The translations under genes and the position numbers were made by a program. The notes under the pieces are model-generated. The model was not told where the DNA came from and did no database searches. It saw only the letters and a program-made list of their open reading frames with translations. From positions 1-64,000 of the forward strand of contig CANMFO010000002.1 in the NCBI GenBank assembly GCA_947497245.1: a DNA stretch of 64,000 bases, read 5' to 3'. Shown piece after piece: positions 7,938 to 16,116 of the stretch; position 1 is the first letter of the stretch, and every line of letters starts with the position of its first letter. This DNA comes from an uncultured Flavobacteriaceae bacterium (GTDB lineage: Bacteria > Bacteroidota > Bacteroidia > Flavobacteriales > Flavobacteriaceae).

Positions 7938-8495
7938 ATGAATTTAAGAAAAACCCTTCAACAGGGATTGGGACTCCCTGTCCTTATTTTATTCCTAAGC
8001 GTGCTAAACCTACAATCCCAAAACAAAGATTTAGTGGTCCTGGACGAAGAATATGCCAGTAAAAATTCCATCCTGGCATCCCTTCCCGTCAGCACCACCA
8101 TTTTGCAGATCAACCAAGGTGATAATCTTTGGGGTGAACTGAAAACCGCTTTGGTGGCCAACCCCCAGATCTCCGAAATACATTTTTTTCTAACCACGAC
8201 CGCCAGTACCATTGAATTGGGCAACACCTCCATGGGACTGTCCGATATTGAGCAAGATCCCGTACTCACGGAAATTGGAAATAGGGTCGGCACCGAAACG
8301 GATATCAATCTCTTTGTATACAGCTGCACGCTGGCCAACAATGCACAGGGAACCGCACTCCTGAGGGAAATCGGCAGTAAGACGCACTTGAACGTTCTGG
8401 GCTCTAAAAGCTGCACTTCGATTTTTGATCCCCAATTCCTTTTTGATTTTAGCTCGAAGGGCGAAACAATAAACGCAACATCAATATTCCAATAA
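7938..8495 (+). CDS. Secreted stand-alone DUF4347-like protein
   Basis: 185 residues with an N-terminal signal peptide (hydrophobic LGLPVLILFLSVLNLQSQ). The mature part resembles DUF4347: VVLDEEYAS opening, TTILQINQGDNLWGELKTALVANPQISEIHFFLTT, a LGNTSMGLSDI turn, and LFVYSCTLANNAQGTALLREIGSKTHLNVLGSKSCT, corresponding to the (L/I)YGCxxA...G...xxG...A-S pattern. That domain normally sits at the N-terminus of very large adhesins; here it is a separate small protein 13 bases upstream of one. The usual histidine of the S/T-HG motif is not visible. First gene of a three-gene unit. Function unknown. Confidence 0.65.
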   Translation: MNLRKTLQQGLGLPVLILFLSVLNLQSQNKDLVVLDEEYASKNSILASLPVSTTILQINQGDNLWGELKTALVANPQISEIHFFLTTTASTIELGNTSMGLSDIEQDPVLTEIGNRVGTETDINLFVYSCTLANNAQGTALLREIGSKTHLNVLGSKSCTSIFDPQFLFDFSSKGETINATSIFQ

Positions 8496-8508
8496 ATTTT
8501 AAACGACC

Positions 8509-11500
8509 ATGAACAAGATACTACGGAACGGATTCCTACTTCTTTTGGGAATCTTTTGTATGGCTGCCATGCAGGCGCAAAATGTAAATATGGAGGTACA
8601 ACAGGGGCCCAATATTGATGTTGTGATGACGATCGGGATTTCCAACCAAAGCATTGACGACTTCGAGACCGATCTTGGGGCCGCCCTGGAAAATAAGGGA
8701 ATACCGGCCGAAAAGCTGTTCGTACAGGCCTTTGAACGCTCTACGACCTCATCCAATTCGGAGGACGCCGCCGCGATTTTCAACAACTGGACGCGTTGGG
8801 GCTATCTCAAGGACACCTGGGATTTTGACGATGCCACCAAACAGATCAAAAGACAGGACAACGATCTATTGGCAGGTTTTTATGACCCCGCCTTCGATTC
8901 GTCCAAGTATACGCTCGAGGTTGATATTGCCAGTACCGTAGGTGGGGACAATGACGATATGGGCATCACTTTTGGCATGTCCAACGGTCCCGTTGGGGCG
9001 TACCTTTTCAACCTTTCGGGCGCAGTAAGAACCTTGAATACCGCTGAGTTCATACCCTCCCACGGATTTGCATCCGGATTGTACGAAATAACCAGGGACA
9101 ATGGGGGTTCTCCAGACCCACTGCACTATGTACGGGGACTGGCCGATGCCAGCAGCACCATTTTTACCCCGGGGGACACCACTACATGGTACCACATAAA
9201 GCTGGAGGTGAACGACAACAATGCCAAGATCTGGGTGGACGACGTATTGGTGGTCGATTACAATGCCCCTGCTTCCATCACCGGGAGTTATGGCTTCTTT
9301 TCCAACAGCCAGCCAGCGGCCACCTTTAAGAACATCGAGGTCACCACCTTGACCCTGAAAAAATTCAAGGACGTGCTGCGAGAGCCCCAATGGCGAAACA
9401 GTGCCATGCGTTTCAATGTAAACCTGGACGACGAGGAAGTGGCCGATTTCGACAACGACGAGGATCTCTCCGAGATTTTAATGCGGACCATCAATGAGGA
9501 CATCCACTACTTGGGGTGGGGCGTAAACGCCAATCAGGCCCAGTTCGAACGCTTTGTTTTTCAGAACAACAATAAAGGAACATTTATCAATAGGGATTCG
9601 GGTAGTTGGGCCACTTGGATCGAGGAAATGGCCCAATACATTTATGAGCAGTACCAGTTCGCCTCGGTAACGGAGGGAGACTATTTCATTGCCGGCACCT
9701 CCGTGGAAATCAATGTGACCCCCACCGAAATGAAGACCAATACGGCCAATGCCGCCTATCCGAGCGGACGGTGGAAGATCGCCCACGATGAAACCCATTT
9801 CGACAACAACGAAGGACGGGTGACCTGGCACGAGCTGTTTTTGGAAGATGTGCCCGAATATTATGAAAAGCCCGGAAAGTACAGTTTTACCTTTGAAGAA
9901 CTGCCCACCGCGCCTTCCACCCTCTATTTCCATAGGCGGCCGGTAGCCAGCTTTTCCTACAACCCCGGTTCCGGAAGCTTGAACAACACTTCCTACGATC
10001 TGGACGGCGGTGCCAACAACGGCATTGCGCAATCGGTATGGAAATGGAAGGCCGTTGATGCGAGCGTACAAAATACTTGGAACGAGGGTCAGTTCAATCC
10101 CATAGGACAGCCCGATGGGCAATACTTGATCATGCTGACCGTCCAAGACCACCAAGGGACTTGGAGTAACCCATCGAGCATATATGTAGAAAAATCCAGT
10201 GCCACCGGGGGTAGTGAAGACCTTCCTTTGGCACAGTTCAACATCCAACCCGATGTGCTGACCACTTATTCGGGCTCCATGACCATCAATATAGAAAATA
10301 ATTCGGTCGATCCGTATGGAAGGACCCTGGTACAGAACGAATGGATCGTCACCCAACGCATCGACAACGGCGCGGGAGATCCGACGGAAACCGAAATCTA
10401 CAACGCAAGTACTCCGATGGTCGATTTCTCGGCCTACAATACCTTAAGCGCGGAATATATCATCAGTTTGCGGGTGCAGACCGATACCGGGGTCTGGTCA
10501 TTGCCCTATTTCAGAACCTTGACCATCATCGATGATGACCTGCTGCCCACCATTGCGGCCGATGTGGCCTCCGGTTCCATTACGACCGATGACGACATAC
10601 AGCTCACCTTTCAAGATGAAGCCTCGGGCAGTGGCTTTGACGTACAGAAATACGCCATGGTCCAAAGTGCTTCCGTACCGGCGGATGATGATAGTAGTTG
10701 GACCTCCTGGAGCAACAGCCAGTCCAAAACTGTTTCTTTTTCCTCCGGTGGCGCGGGATGGTACATCCATGCCAGGGCCAGGGACAACGCGGGCAACATA
10801 GGTACGCAGTCTTTCGGACCTTATGATCTGGCCTTGATCGTATCGGCAGAGGATGATCTGGCATTGACCGCCGAGGACACCACCTCCGATCCCGTCGCGG
10901 TCCTGTTCAATGATAAGTACGATCAGACCAACACCCCTACCATCAGTATAACCGTCCAAGGTACCAAGGGGAACGCCATTGTGGATGGCAACAACAATGT
11001 GGTATATACCCCCGGCGCAAACGAAACGGGGACAGACCGCGTCACCTATGAATTGGATGACAACGGAACCACGGCCACGGCCGAAATAACCATTTCCATA
11101 CAAGCAGAGGACGATTTGCCGACCGCTGTGGCGGAGACCATTGATCTGGATGAGAACGCCACAGTGAACGACGATGTTTCCACCAATGATATCGAACCCG
11201 ATGGAGATCTACGGATCTACTATTTGGTGGACGGCCCTTCCCATGCGGCTTCCTTTACGTTCAACGACGATGGTACCTTTAATTATGTGCACAACGGGGA
11301 TGAGGTTTCCACCGACAGCTTTACCTATCGCTTTGAGGATGCCAATACCCTTACGGAAGTGGTCACGGCCTCCCTGAGCATAACCTTGCTGAACGATCTG
11401 CCCGAAGGTGCCGATCGGGGCATAGAGGTAATAGAGGACGTCGGTTTCAGCTTTGAAACATCGCTTTTTGCCTTTACCGATGGGGATCTGAATGATGCCT

Positions 11501-13434
11501 TCAATGGGATACAGGTGGTCAATGTCCCGAACAACGGACAATTGACCTACAATGGCAATCCCGTACAAGACGACGATATGATCGATGACGTCACGCACCT
11601 GGTATTCACAACGGGACCGGGGGAGTTTGGAAATGGGTATGCCTCCTTCAATTTTAAGGTCAAGGATTTGGCCGATGGACTAAGTACGTCGAGCTACACC
11701 CTTTCAATAACCGCCCTGGAGGATCTGGATGGGGATGGAATCCCGGACACAACGGATACCGACGATGATGGCGATGGTACTGCGGACACCGATGACGACT
11801 TTCCGAGGGACCCGAGCGAGGACACCGATACCGACAACGACGGTACGGGCGACAATGCGGATACCGATGATGACGGGGATGGAACCCCGGACACCGATGA
11901 CGACTTTCCATTGGACCCGAGCGAGGACACCGATACCGATAATGATGGTACGGGCGACAATGCGGATACCGATGATGACGGGGATGGAACCCCGGATACG
12001 GATGACGATTTCCCATTGGACCCGAGCGAGGACACCGATACCGACAACGACGGTACGGGAGACAATGCGGATACCGATGACGATGGTGACGGCACTCCGG
12101 ACACCGATGACGACTTTCCATTGGACCCGAGCGAGGACACCGATACCGATAATGATGGTACGGGAGACAATGCGGATACCGATGACGATGGTGACGGCAC
12201 TCCGGACACCGATGACGACTTTCCGTTGGATTCTACTGAGGACACCGATACGGACAACGATGGCACGGGCGACAATGCGGATACCGATGACGATGGCGAT
12301 GGCACGCCGGACAGCGATGACGACTTTCCACTGGACCCGAGCGAGGACACCGATACGGACAACGATGGCACGGGCGACAATGCGGATACCGATGACGATG
12401 GTGACGGCACTCCGGACACCGATGACGACTTTCCGTTGGATCCTACTGAGGACACCGATACGGACAACGACGGTACGGGCGACAATGCGGATACCGATGA
12501 CGATGGCGATGGCACGCCGGACACCGATGACGACTTTCCGTTGGATCCTACTGAGGACACGGATACGGACAACGATGGTACGGGCGACAATGCCGATCCT
12601 GATGCCGATGGTGACGGTACCCCGGACATGGATGATGCGTTCCCCTTGGATCCTACTGAGGACACGGATACGGACAACGATGGTACGGGCGATAATGCGG
12701 ACGATGATGCCGATAATGATGGCACCCCGGACCCGGATGATGCGTTCCCCTTGGATCCGAACGAGGATACGGATACCGATAATGATGGTACCGGTGACAA
12801 TGCGGATACGGACGATGATAACGATGGGAACGAGGATATCGATACCGACGGCGATGGTCTGGGCGACAACGCGGATCCCGATGATGATAACGATGGTATT
12901 ATGGACCATGAAGATGCATTTCCGACCGATGCCGATGAAACCATCGATACGGATGGCGATGGCATAGGTGACAATGCCGATCTGGATGATGATGGCGATG
13001 GGTACTCGGATACCGTTGAGGATTCCGAAGGAACGGATGCCAAAAATCCCGATAGCAAGCCGGAGGACAACGATGGCGATGGTATACCCGATAGTATCGA
13101 TAGCGATGACGACAACGATGGGGTGGAGGATCGGGACGATAGTTTCCCCATGGACAGCGAACCGGTACTAAGTCCTGCGGAGGCGTTTACCCCCAATGGG
13201 GACGGCATTAACGATTACTGGGTGATTCCGGGCATTGACAACTATCCGAACTCGGTGGTAAGGGTATACAACCGCTGGGGGCATGAAGTGTTCGCTGCCA
13301 AAGGGTATCAAAACAACTGGAACTCCGCTTACAACTCCAATTCCAGCAAACTGCCCTCGGGATCGTACCTATACCTGATAGATTTAGGGAATGGAGCCCC
13401 TGTTATCAAGGGTTGGTTGTTCATCAATTATTAA
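8509..13434 (+). CDS. Giant T9SS-secreted surface protein with TSP3-type calcium repeats and type-B sorting domain
   Basis: 1641 residues. Signal peptide 1-23 (ends MAAMQAQ). About 95-285 is a jelly-roll, LamG/DUF1080-like domain (WYHIKLEVNDNNAKIWVDDV ... YGFFSN). PKD/Ig-like domains follow to about 770, then three cadherin/VCBS-like domains (about 780-1075; DLALTAEDTTSD, DLPTAVAETIDLDENA, NDLPEGADRGIEV). Residues 1077-1550 are DxDxDG-rich thrombospondin type-3-like calcium-binding repeats, nine of them nearly identical 35-mers. The end (about 1555-1641, AFTPNGDGINDYW ... VRVYNRWGHEVF) is the gliding-motility-associated CHU_C domain that directs type-B T9SS export. The next gene encodes the PorP/SprF partner that such cargo needs. 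Likely adhesin or cell-surface scaffold; no enzyme domain seen. Confidence 0.88.
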   Translation: MNKILRNGFLLLLGIFCMAAMQAQNVNMEVQQGPNIDVVMTIGISNQSIDDFETDLGAALENKGIPAEKLFVQAFERSTTSSNSEDAAAIFNNWTRWGYLKDTWDFDDATKQIKRQDNDLLAGFYDPAFDSSKYTLEVDIASTVGGDNDDMGITFGMSNGPVGAYLFNLSGAVRTLNTAEFIPSHGFASGLYEITRDNGGSPDPLHYVRGLADASSTIFTPGDTTTWYHIKLEVNDNNAKIWVDDVLVVDYNAPASITGSYGFFSNSQPAATFKNIEVTTLTLKKFKDVLREPQWRNSAMRFNVNLDDEEVADFDNDEDLSEILMRTINEDIHYLGWGVNANQAQFERFVFQNNNKGTFINRDSGSWATWIEEMAQYIYEQYQFASVTEGDYFIAGTSVEINVTPTEMKTNTANAAYPSGRWKIAHDETHFDNNEGRVTWHELFLEDVPEYYEKPGKYSFTFEELPTAPSTLYFHRRPVASFSYNPGSGSLNNTSYDLDGGANNGIAQSVWKWKAVDASVQNTWNEGQFNPIGQPDGQYLIMLTVQDHQGTWSNPSSIYVEKSSATGGSEDLPLAQFNIQPDVLTTYSGSMTINIENNSVDPYGRTLVQNEWIVTQRIDNGAGDPTETEIYNASTPMVDFSAYNTLSAEYIISLRVQTDTGVWSLPYFRTLTIIDDDLLPTIAADVASGSITTDDDIQLTFQDEASGSGFDVQKYAMVQSASVPADDDSSWTSWSNSQSKTVSFSSGGAGWYIHARARDNAGNIGTQSFGPYDLALIVSAEDDLALTAEDTTSDPVAVLFNDKYDQTNTPTISITVQGTKGNAIVDGNNNVVYTPGANETGTDRVTYELDDNGTTATAEITISIQAEDDLPTAVAETIDLDENATVNDDVSTNDIEPDGDLRIYYLVDGPSHAASFTFNDDGTFNYVHNGDEVSTDSFTYRFEDANTLTEVVTASLSITLLNDLPEGADRGIEVIEDVGFSFETSLFAFTDGDLNDAFNGIQVVNVPNNGQLTYNGNPVQDDDMIDDVTHLVFTTGPGEFGNGYASFNFKVKDLADGLSTSSYTLSITALEDLDGDGIPDTTDTDDDGDGTADTDDDFPRDPSEDTDTDNDGTGDNADTDDDGDGTPDTDDDFPLDPSEDTDTDNDGTGDNADTDDDGDGTPDTDDDFPLDPSEDTDTDNDGTGDNADTDDDGDGTPDTDDDFPLDPSEDTDTDNDGTGDNADTDDDGDGTPDTDDDFPLDSTEDTDTDNDGTGDNADTDDDGDGTPDSDDDFPLDPSEDTDTDNDGTGDNADTDDDGDGTPDTDDDFPLDPTEDTDTDNDGTGDNADTDDDGDGTPDTDDDFPLDPTEDTDTDNDGTGDNADPDADGDGTPDMDDAFPLDPTEDTDTDNDGTGDNADDDADNDGTPDPDDAFPLDPNEDTDTDNDGTGDNADTDDDNDGNEDIDTDGDGLGDNADPDDDNDGIMDHEDAFPTDADETIDTDGDGIGDNADLDDDGDGYSDTVEDSEGTDAKNPDSKPEDNDGDGIPDSIDSDDDNDGVEDRDDSFPMDSEPVLSPAEAFTPNGDGINDYWVIPGIDNYPNSVVRVYNRWGHEVFAAKGYQNNWNSAYNSNSSKLPSGSYLYLIDLGNGAPVIKGWLFINY
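11821..12765 (+). repeat. Nine tandem 105-bp repeats coding TSP3-like calcium modules
   Basis: From residue 1105 the unit DTDTDNDGTGDNAD...FPLDPSE (35 residues, 105 bp) occurs exactly nine times; 9 x 105 gives base 12766, where the tenth, divergent copy begins. Units 1-7 differ mainly by silent changes and a few substitutions (PSE/STE/PTE, PDT/PDS); units 8-9 are more diverged (ADPDADGDG, ADDDADNDG). High DNA identity suggests recent expansion. Confidence 0.95.
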
Positions 13435-13450
13435 ATACAAAAGAAAAAAA

Positions 13451-14338
13451 ATGAAATCCATATATAAAATCATCCTTTTCGCGGCATTGTTGGCCGGCAC
13501 CTCGGTCTTTGCCCAACAAGATCCCAACTACACTTTTTACAGGTACAATATGAACCTGATCAATCCGGCCTTTGCGGGAGCGGACGAAACGACCCGCCTA
13601 GGGGCCAATGTAAGGAGCCAATGGGCCAATATCGAGGGCGCCCCTGAAACGCAGAGCCTTGTTTTTGGAATCCCTATGGGCAAGAATGTTGGCCTGGGGG
13701 CGTCCATTATCAATGACAAGACCTTTATAGAACGACAGACCTCCCTGGCCATCGACTTTTCGTACAAACTGAAACTGAACGACACCCATGATATCTATTT
13801 CGGGCTCAAGGCCGGGTTCAATTCGTACGATGCGAATACCCAGGGCCTGGTGACCTATGGAATACAACAGGATCCCAACCTGATGAACATAGATGGGCGG
13901 TTCAACCCGAACGTGGGGGCCGGGGCCTACCTGAAAAGCGATTCCTATTTCATATCCTTTTCGATACCGAGGGTACTGACTCCCGATCGGTTGGAACAAA
14001 ACGATGGTTTGGCCAGATTGGGTATGGATAGGGTACATATGTACCTGGCCGGAGGTTATGATTTCCCGGTGGGTGGCAGCGTGCTGTTAAGATCCACGGC
14101 CTTGTTCCGCTACGTAAACGCCTCACCACTCTCTATGGACCTGACCGCCCTGCTCGATTTCAACGAAAAATTTGGATTTGGGGCGGCATACCGGCTCAAT
14201 GAGAGCTTGAGCGGTCTTTTTACCTTCAGTGCGCTTGGCTTTTTGGAAATAGGGTATGCCTATGAAATGGCATTTGAACGCCCGGTGAAGAACATCGACA
14301 ACGGCACCCACGAAATCATGTTGAACCTCAAGCTTTAG
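13451..14338 (+). CDS. PorP/SprF family type IX secretion outer-membrane partner
   Basis: 295 residues from ATG 13451 (16 bases after the surface-protein stop). Signal peptide ending TSVFAQ, then the family opening QDPNYTFYRYNMNLINPAFAGADE, followed by beta-strand-rich barrel sequence (VRSQWANIEGAPETQSLVFGIPM, VGLGASIINDKTFIERQTSL) and a C-terminal strand ending MLNLKL. PorP/SprF-like proteins are P. gingivalis PorP/F. johnsoniae SprF relatives, often encoded next to CHU_C-domain cargo and needed for its surface attachment or export. An alternative in-frame start at 13391 would overlap the upstream gene and lacks a signal peptide. Confidence 0.92.
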   Translation: MKSIYKIILFAALLAGTSVFAQQDPNYTFYRYNMNLINPAFAGADETTRLGANVRSQWANIEGAPETQSLVFGIPMGKNVGLGASIINDKTFIERQTSLAIDFSYKLKLNDTHDIYFGLKAGFNSYDANTQGLVTYGIQQDPNLMNIDGRFNPNVGAGAYLKSDSYFISFSIPRVLTPDRLEQNDGLARLGMDRVHMYLAGGYDFPVGGSVLLRSTALFRYVNASPLSMDLTALLDFNEKFGFGAAYRLNESLSGLFTFSALGFLEIGYAYEMAFERPVKNIDNGTHEIMLNLKL

Positions 14339-14356
14339 GGGTCAACATCGATCAGG

Positions 14357-14389
14357 GCGCCGATGGTCCACGGATTATCGGCGCTTTTT
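14357..14389 (+). terminator. Rho-independent terminator after the surface-protein operon
   Basis: Perfect 8-bp stem GCGCCGAT (14357-14364) with ATCGGCGC (14377-14384), 12-base loop, followed by TTTTT and then GTTTTT. It starts 19 bases after the porP/sprF-like stop codon. Confidence 0.9.
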
Positions 14390-14450
14390 GTTTTTCCACA
14401 ATGGTGTATCCCAAAAAACGGGAGTGCCGTGCTTGCCCTTGGCGGCTACC

Positions 14451-14529
14451 GGATCAATACGTTATCTTAAAAATCGACCCTCCCAGGTCATCACTTACGT
14501 AGAGCGCTCCATCGGGGCCTTGGGCCAAA
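14451..14529. repeat. 79-bp exact copy of 45950-46028
   Basis: The 79 bases from 14451 are identical to 45950-46028, the 3' end of the sorbosone-dehydrogenase-like gene including its stop codon. Identity ends abruptly on both sides. Same orientation in both places. Confidence 0.95.
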
Positions 14530-14558
14530 ACGTATGGGAATGCGTTACGGAGAAGAGG
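14454..14558 (-). pseudogene. C-terminal fragment of a sorbosone-dehydrogenase-like gene
   Basis: Reading leftwards, the frame gives SPLLRNAFPYVLAQGPDG followed by ALYVSDDLGGSIFKITY and stop; the last 24 residues are identical to the C-terminus of the gene at 45953-47221. Upstream the frame is closed by TGA after 35 codons and no further homology is seen. It is a gene tail only, with no start or catalytic propeller. Confidence 0.75.
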
Positions 14559-14842
14559 GCTTCAAAGCGGCAAAACGTAAGGGACATTTCTTTCCAATTT
14601 CGTAATCTGTGCATCCGCCGGCATATGAAAACCGAGAAGGATGATCACGGAATTAATGGTATATTTTATGAAGTGTACCCAATTAAGGGTTATTGCAGCG
14701 TGACGATATCATAGTGCTTTCAAGGAACCTTTTTCAATCCATGAACAAATGGTGGCGAATCTTTCCAAATAGGGAATCGTAGGGACCATTTTTTGCCTTC
14801 AATGTTGTATTTTAAAGGAGTATTACCAATGGTCCAAAATAG
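14559..14842. other. Intergenic stretch before the lipoprotein gene
   Basis: About 280 bases without a convincing gene; it should hold the promoter of the 14843 gene, but I see no clear TTG/TAnnTTTG pair. Confidence 0.35.
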
Positions 14843-15979
14843 ATGACAATGACAAAGCAGATTTTGAAAATTTCCTATTTTCTTCTTTCCTTCTTTATAC
14901 TTTCCTGTGCCAACTCTAAAAAAGAAAATAAATCCGCAGCCGATGAAAATGGGCCTGTTCGGGAGGTCATGGTCGACGAGAGATTTGGAAATTTGGTCAT
15001 GGTCGATAGCATGGGAGTCACAGGTGCCGATGGGGTAATCTCCTTTCCTTTGGACAATGGCATTTCTATATTTATGATGGGGGATTCTTTTTTGTCGCCA
15101 GTGCGTAGTAAAAAAAGGAATCCTGAGAGCAGGATGATCAACAACACCTTTATTTTGGTCAATGAAAAGGAGGGAACCCATACTGCCCTGTATCAGGGAA
15201 CCCTGGATGATGCCGACGCGCTATTGAAACCTACCTACGGAAACCCGAAAGAGTATTATTGGCCTGGCCATGGTTTTGAAAAAAATGGTGTATTGCATGT
15301 TTTCATGTCCAGATTTTTGCATGTAGACTATGATTGGGGATTCGCATTTTCCGGGACCGACTATATACGAATGGACAAAGATACTTTTGAGGTTCTTTCA
15401 CAAGAAGGCTTTCCGTACTCGAACAAGAACAACGTGCACTATGGGCATGCTATAATAAACGAAAGCGAATATACTTATCTATACGGGTCTTGGAGCGAAC
15501 AAGATACGACCGCTCTTCATGTGGCAAGGGCCACCCTGAATGAAAAGAACGATAAATTAGGGGAGTACGAATTCTTTGATGGCAAGGGCTGGGTTTCAAA
15601 TCCTTTAGAAAGTGTACCATTAGAAGGTATCGGCCAAAGCGTTCCTGAACAGTTCACGGTTTTCAAGTATAAAAACCTTTATATTTTGGTCATGGAGGCC
15701 AGAGAATTGGGCGGGGGCAATATATTCTCTTATATCGCGGAAACGCCCACAGGCCCATGGCACAATGAAAAACTGCTTTACCATACTACGGAACAAGACA
15801 ATGTAAAGGACCAGGTCTTTACCTATAATGCCATGGCGCACCCACAGTACATTGCAGATAATAAATTATTGGTCTCCTACTGCGTCAACAGTTTTGATGT
15901 TCCTAAAATTCATGAAGTCGATACCGATTACTATCGCCCGAAATTTATTTGGGTTCCTTTGGAAATCATTCTGGAATAA
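14843..15979 (+). CDS. Lipoprotein with five-bladed-propeller glycosidase-like domain (DUF4185/DUF5005 type)
   Basis: 378 residues. A lipoprotein signal peptide ends FFILSCANS with the lipobox cysteine near residue 23. The rest reads like secreted glycoside-hydrolase-like beta-propellers: GVISFPLDNGISIFMMGDSF, NGVLHVFMSRF, FAFSGTDYIRMD, YTYLYGSW, NLYILVMEARELGGGNIFSYIAETPTGPWHN, AMAHPQYIADNKLLVSYCVN. The GPW turn and repeated blade pattern are typical of DUF4185/DUF5005 proteins. Enzyme activity is not established. It is convergent with the FG-GAP gene at the end of the mannan locus, so it may belong functionally to it. Confidence 0.65.
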   Translation: MTMTKQILKISYFLLSFFILSCANSKKENKSAADENGPVREVMVDERFGNLVMVDSMGVTGADGVISFPLDNGISIFMMGDSFLSPVRSKKRNPESRMINNTFILVNEKEGTHTALYQGTLDDADALLKPTYGNPKEYYWPGHGFEKNGVLHVFMSRFLHVDYDWGFAFSGTDYIRMDKDTFEVLSQEGFPYSNKNNVHYGHAIINESEYTYLYGSWSEQDTTALHVARATLNEKNDKLGEYEFFDGKGWVSNPLESVPLEGIGQSVPEQFTVFKYKNLYILVMEARELGGGNIFSYIAETPTGPWHNEKLLYHTTEQDNVKDQVFTYNAMAHPQYIADNKLLVSYCVNSFDVPKIHEVDTDYYRPKFIWVPLEIILE

Positions 15980-16042
15980 GCTTGATTTTGAGGGCGTTTC
16001 CCGGGCGGGTATTGATATGTGCGGTTCTGACAACCTGCATTT

Positions 16043-16069
16043 AAAAAAGGGCCCCTTTCAGAAGCCCTT
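16043..16069 (-). terminator. Terminator ending the - strand FG-GAP/SusD/SusC unit
   Basis: On the - strand: AAGGGC (16069-16064), 11-base loop, GCCCTT (16052-16047), followed by TTTT. It lies about 50 bases after the stop codon at 16117. Confidence 0.75.
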
Positions 16070-16116
16070 CCAAACTAACTCAACAAATCACCTACCTTAT
16101 GAAAACCATAGATTTA

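Noticed and set aside
11729-12967. + strand second-frame Thr/Met/Arg-rich open frame of about 410 codons in the same repeats
   Set aside because: Out-of-frame shadow of the repeat-coding DNA; the real frame is the T9SS cargo.
11694-13208. Long - strand open frame (about 500 codons, Ser/Val-rich repeats) opposite the TSP3 region
   Set aside because: It is the antisense image of the 105-bp repeats; low-complexity SVSSLGS-like composition and no start context or neighbours.
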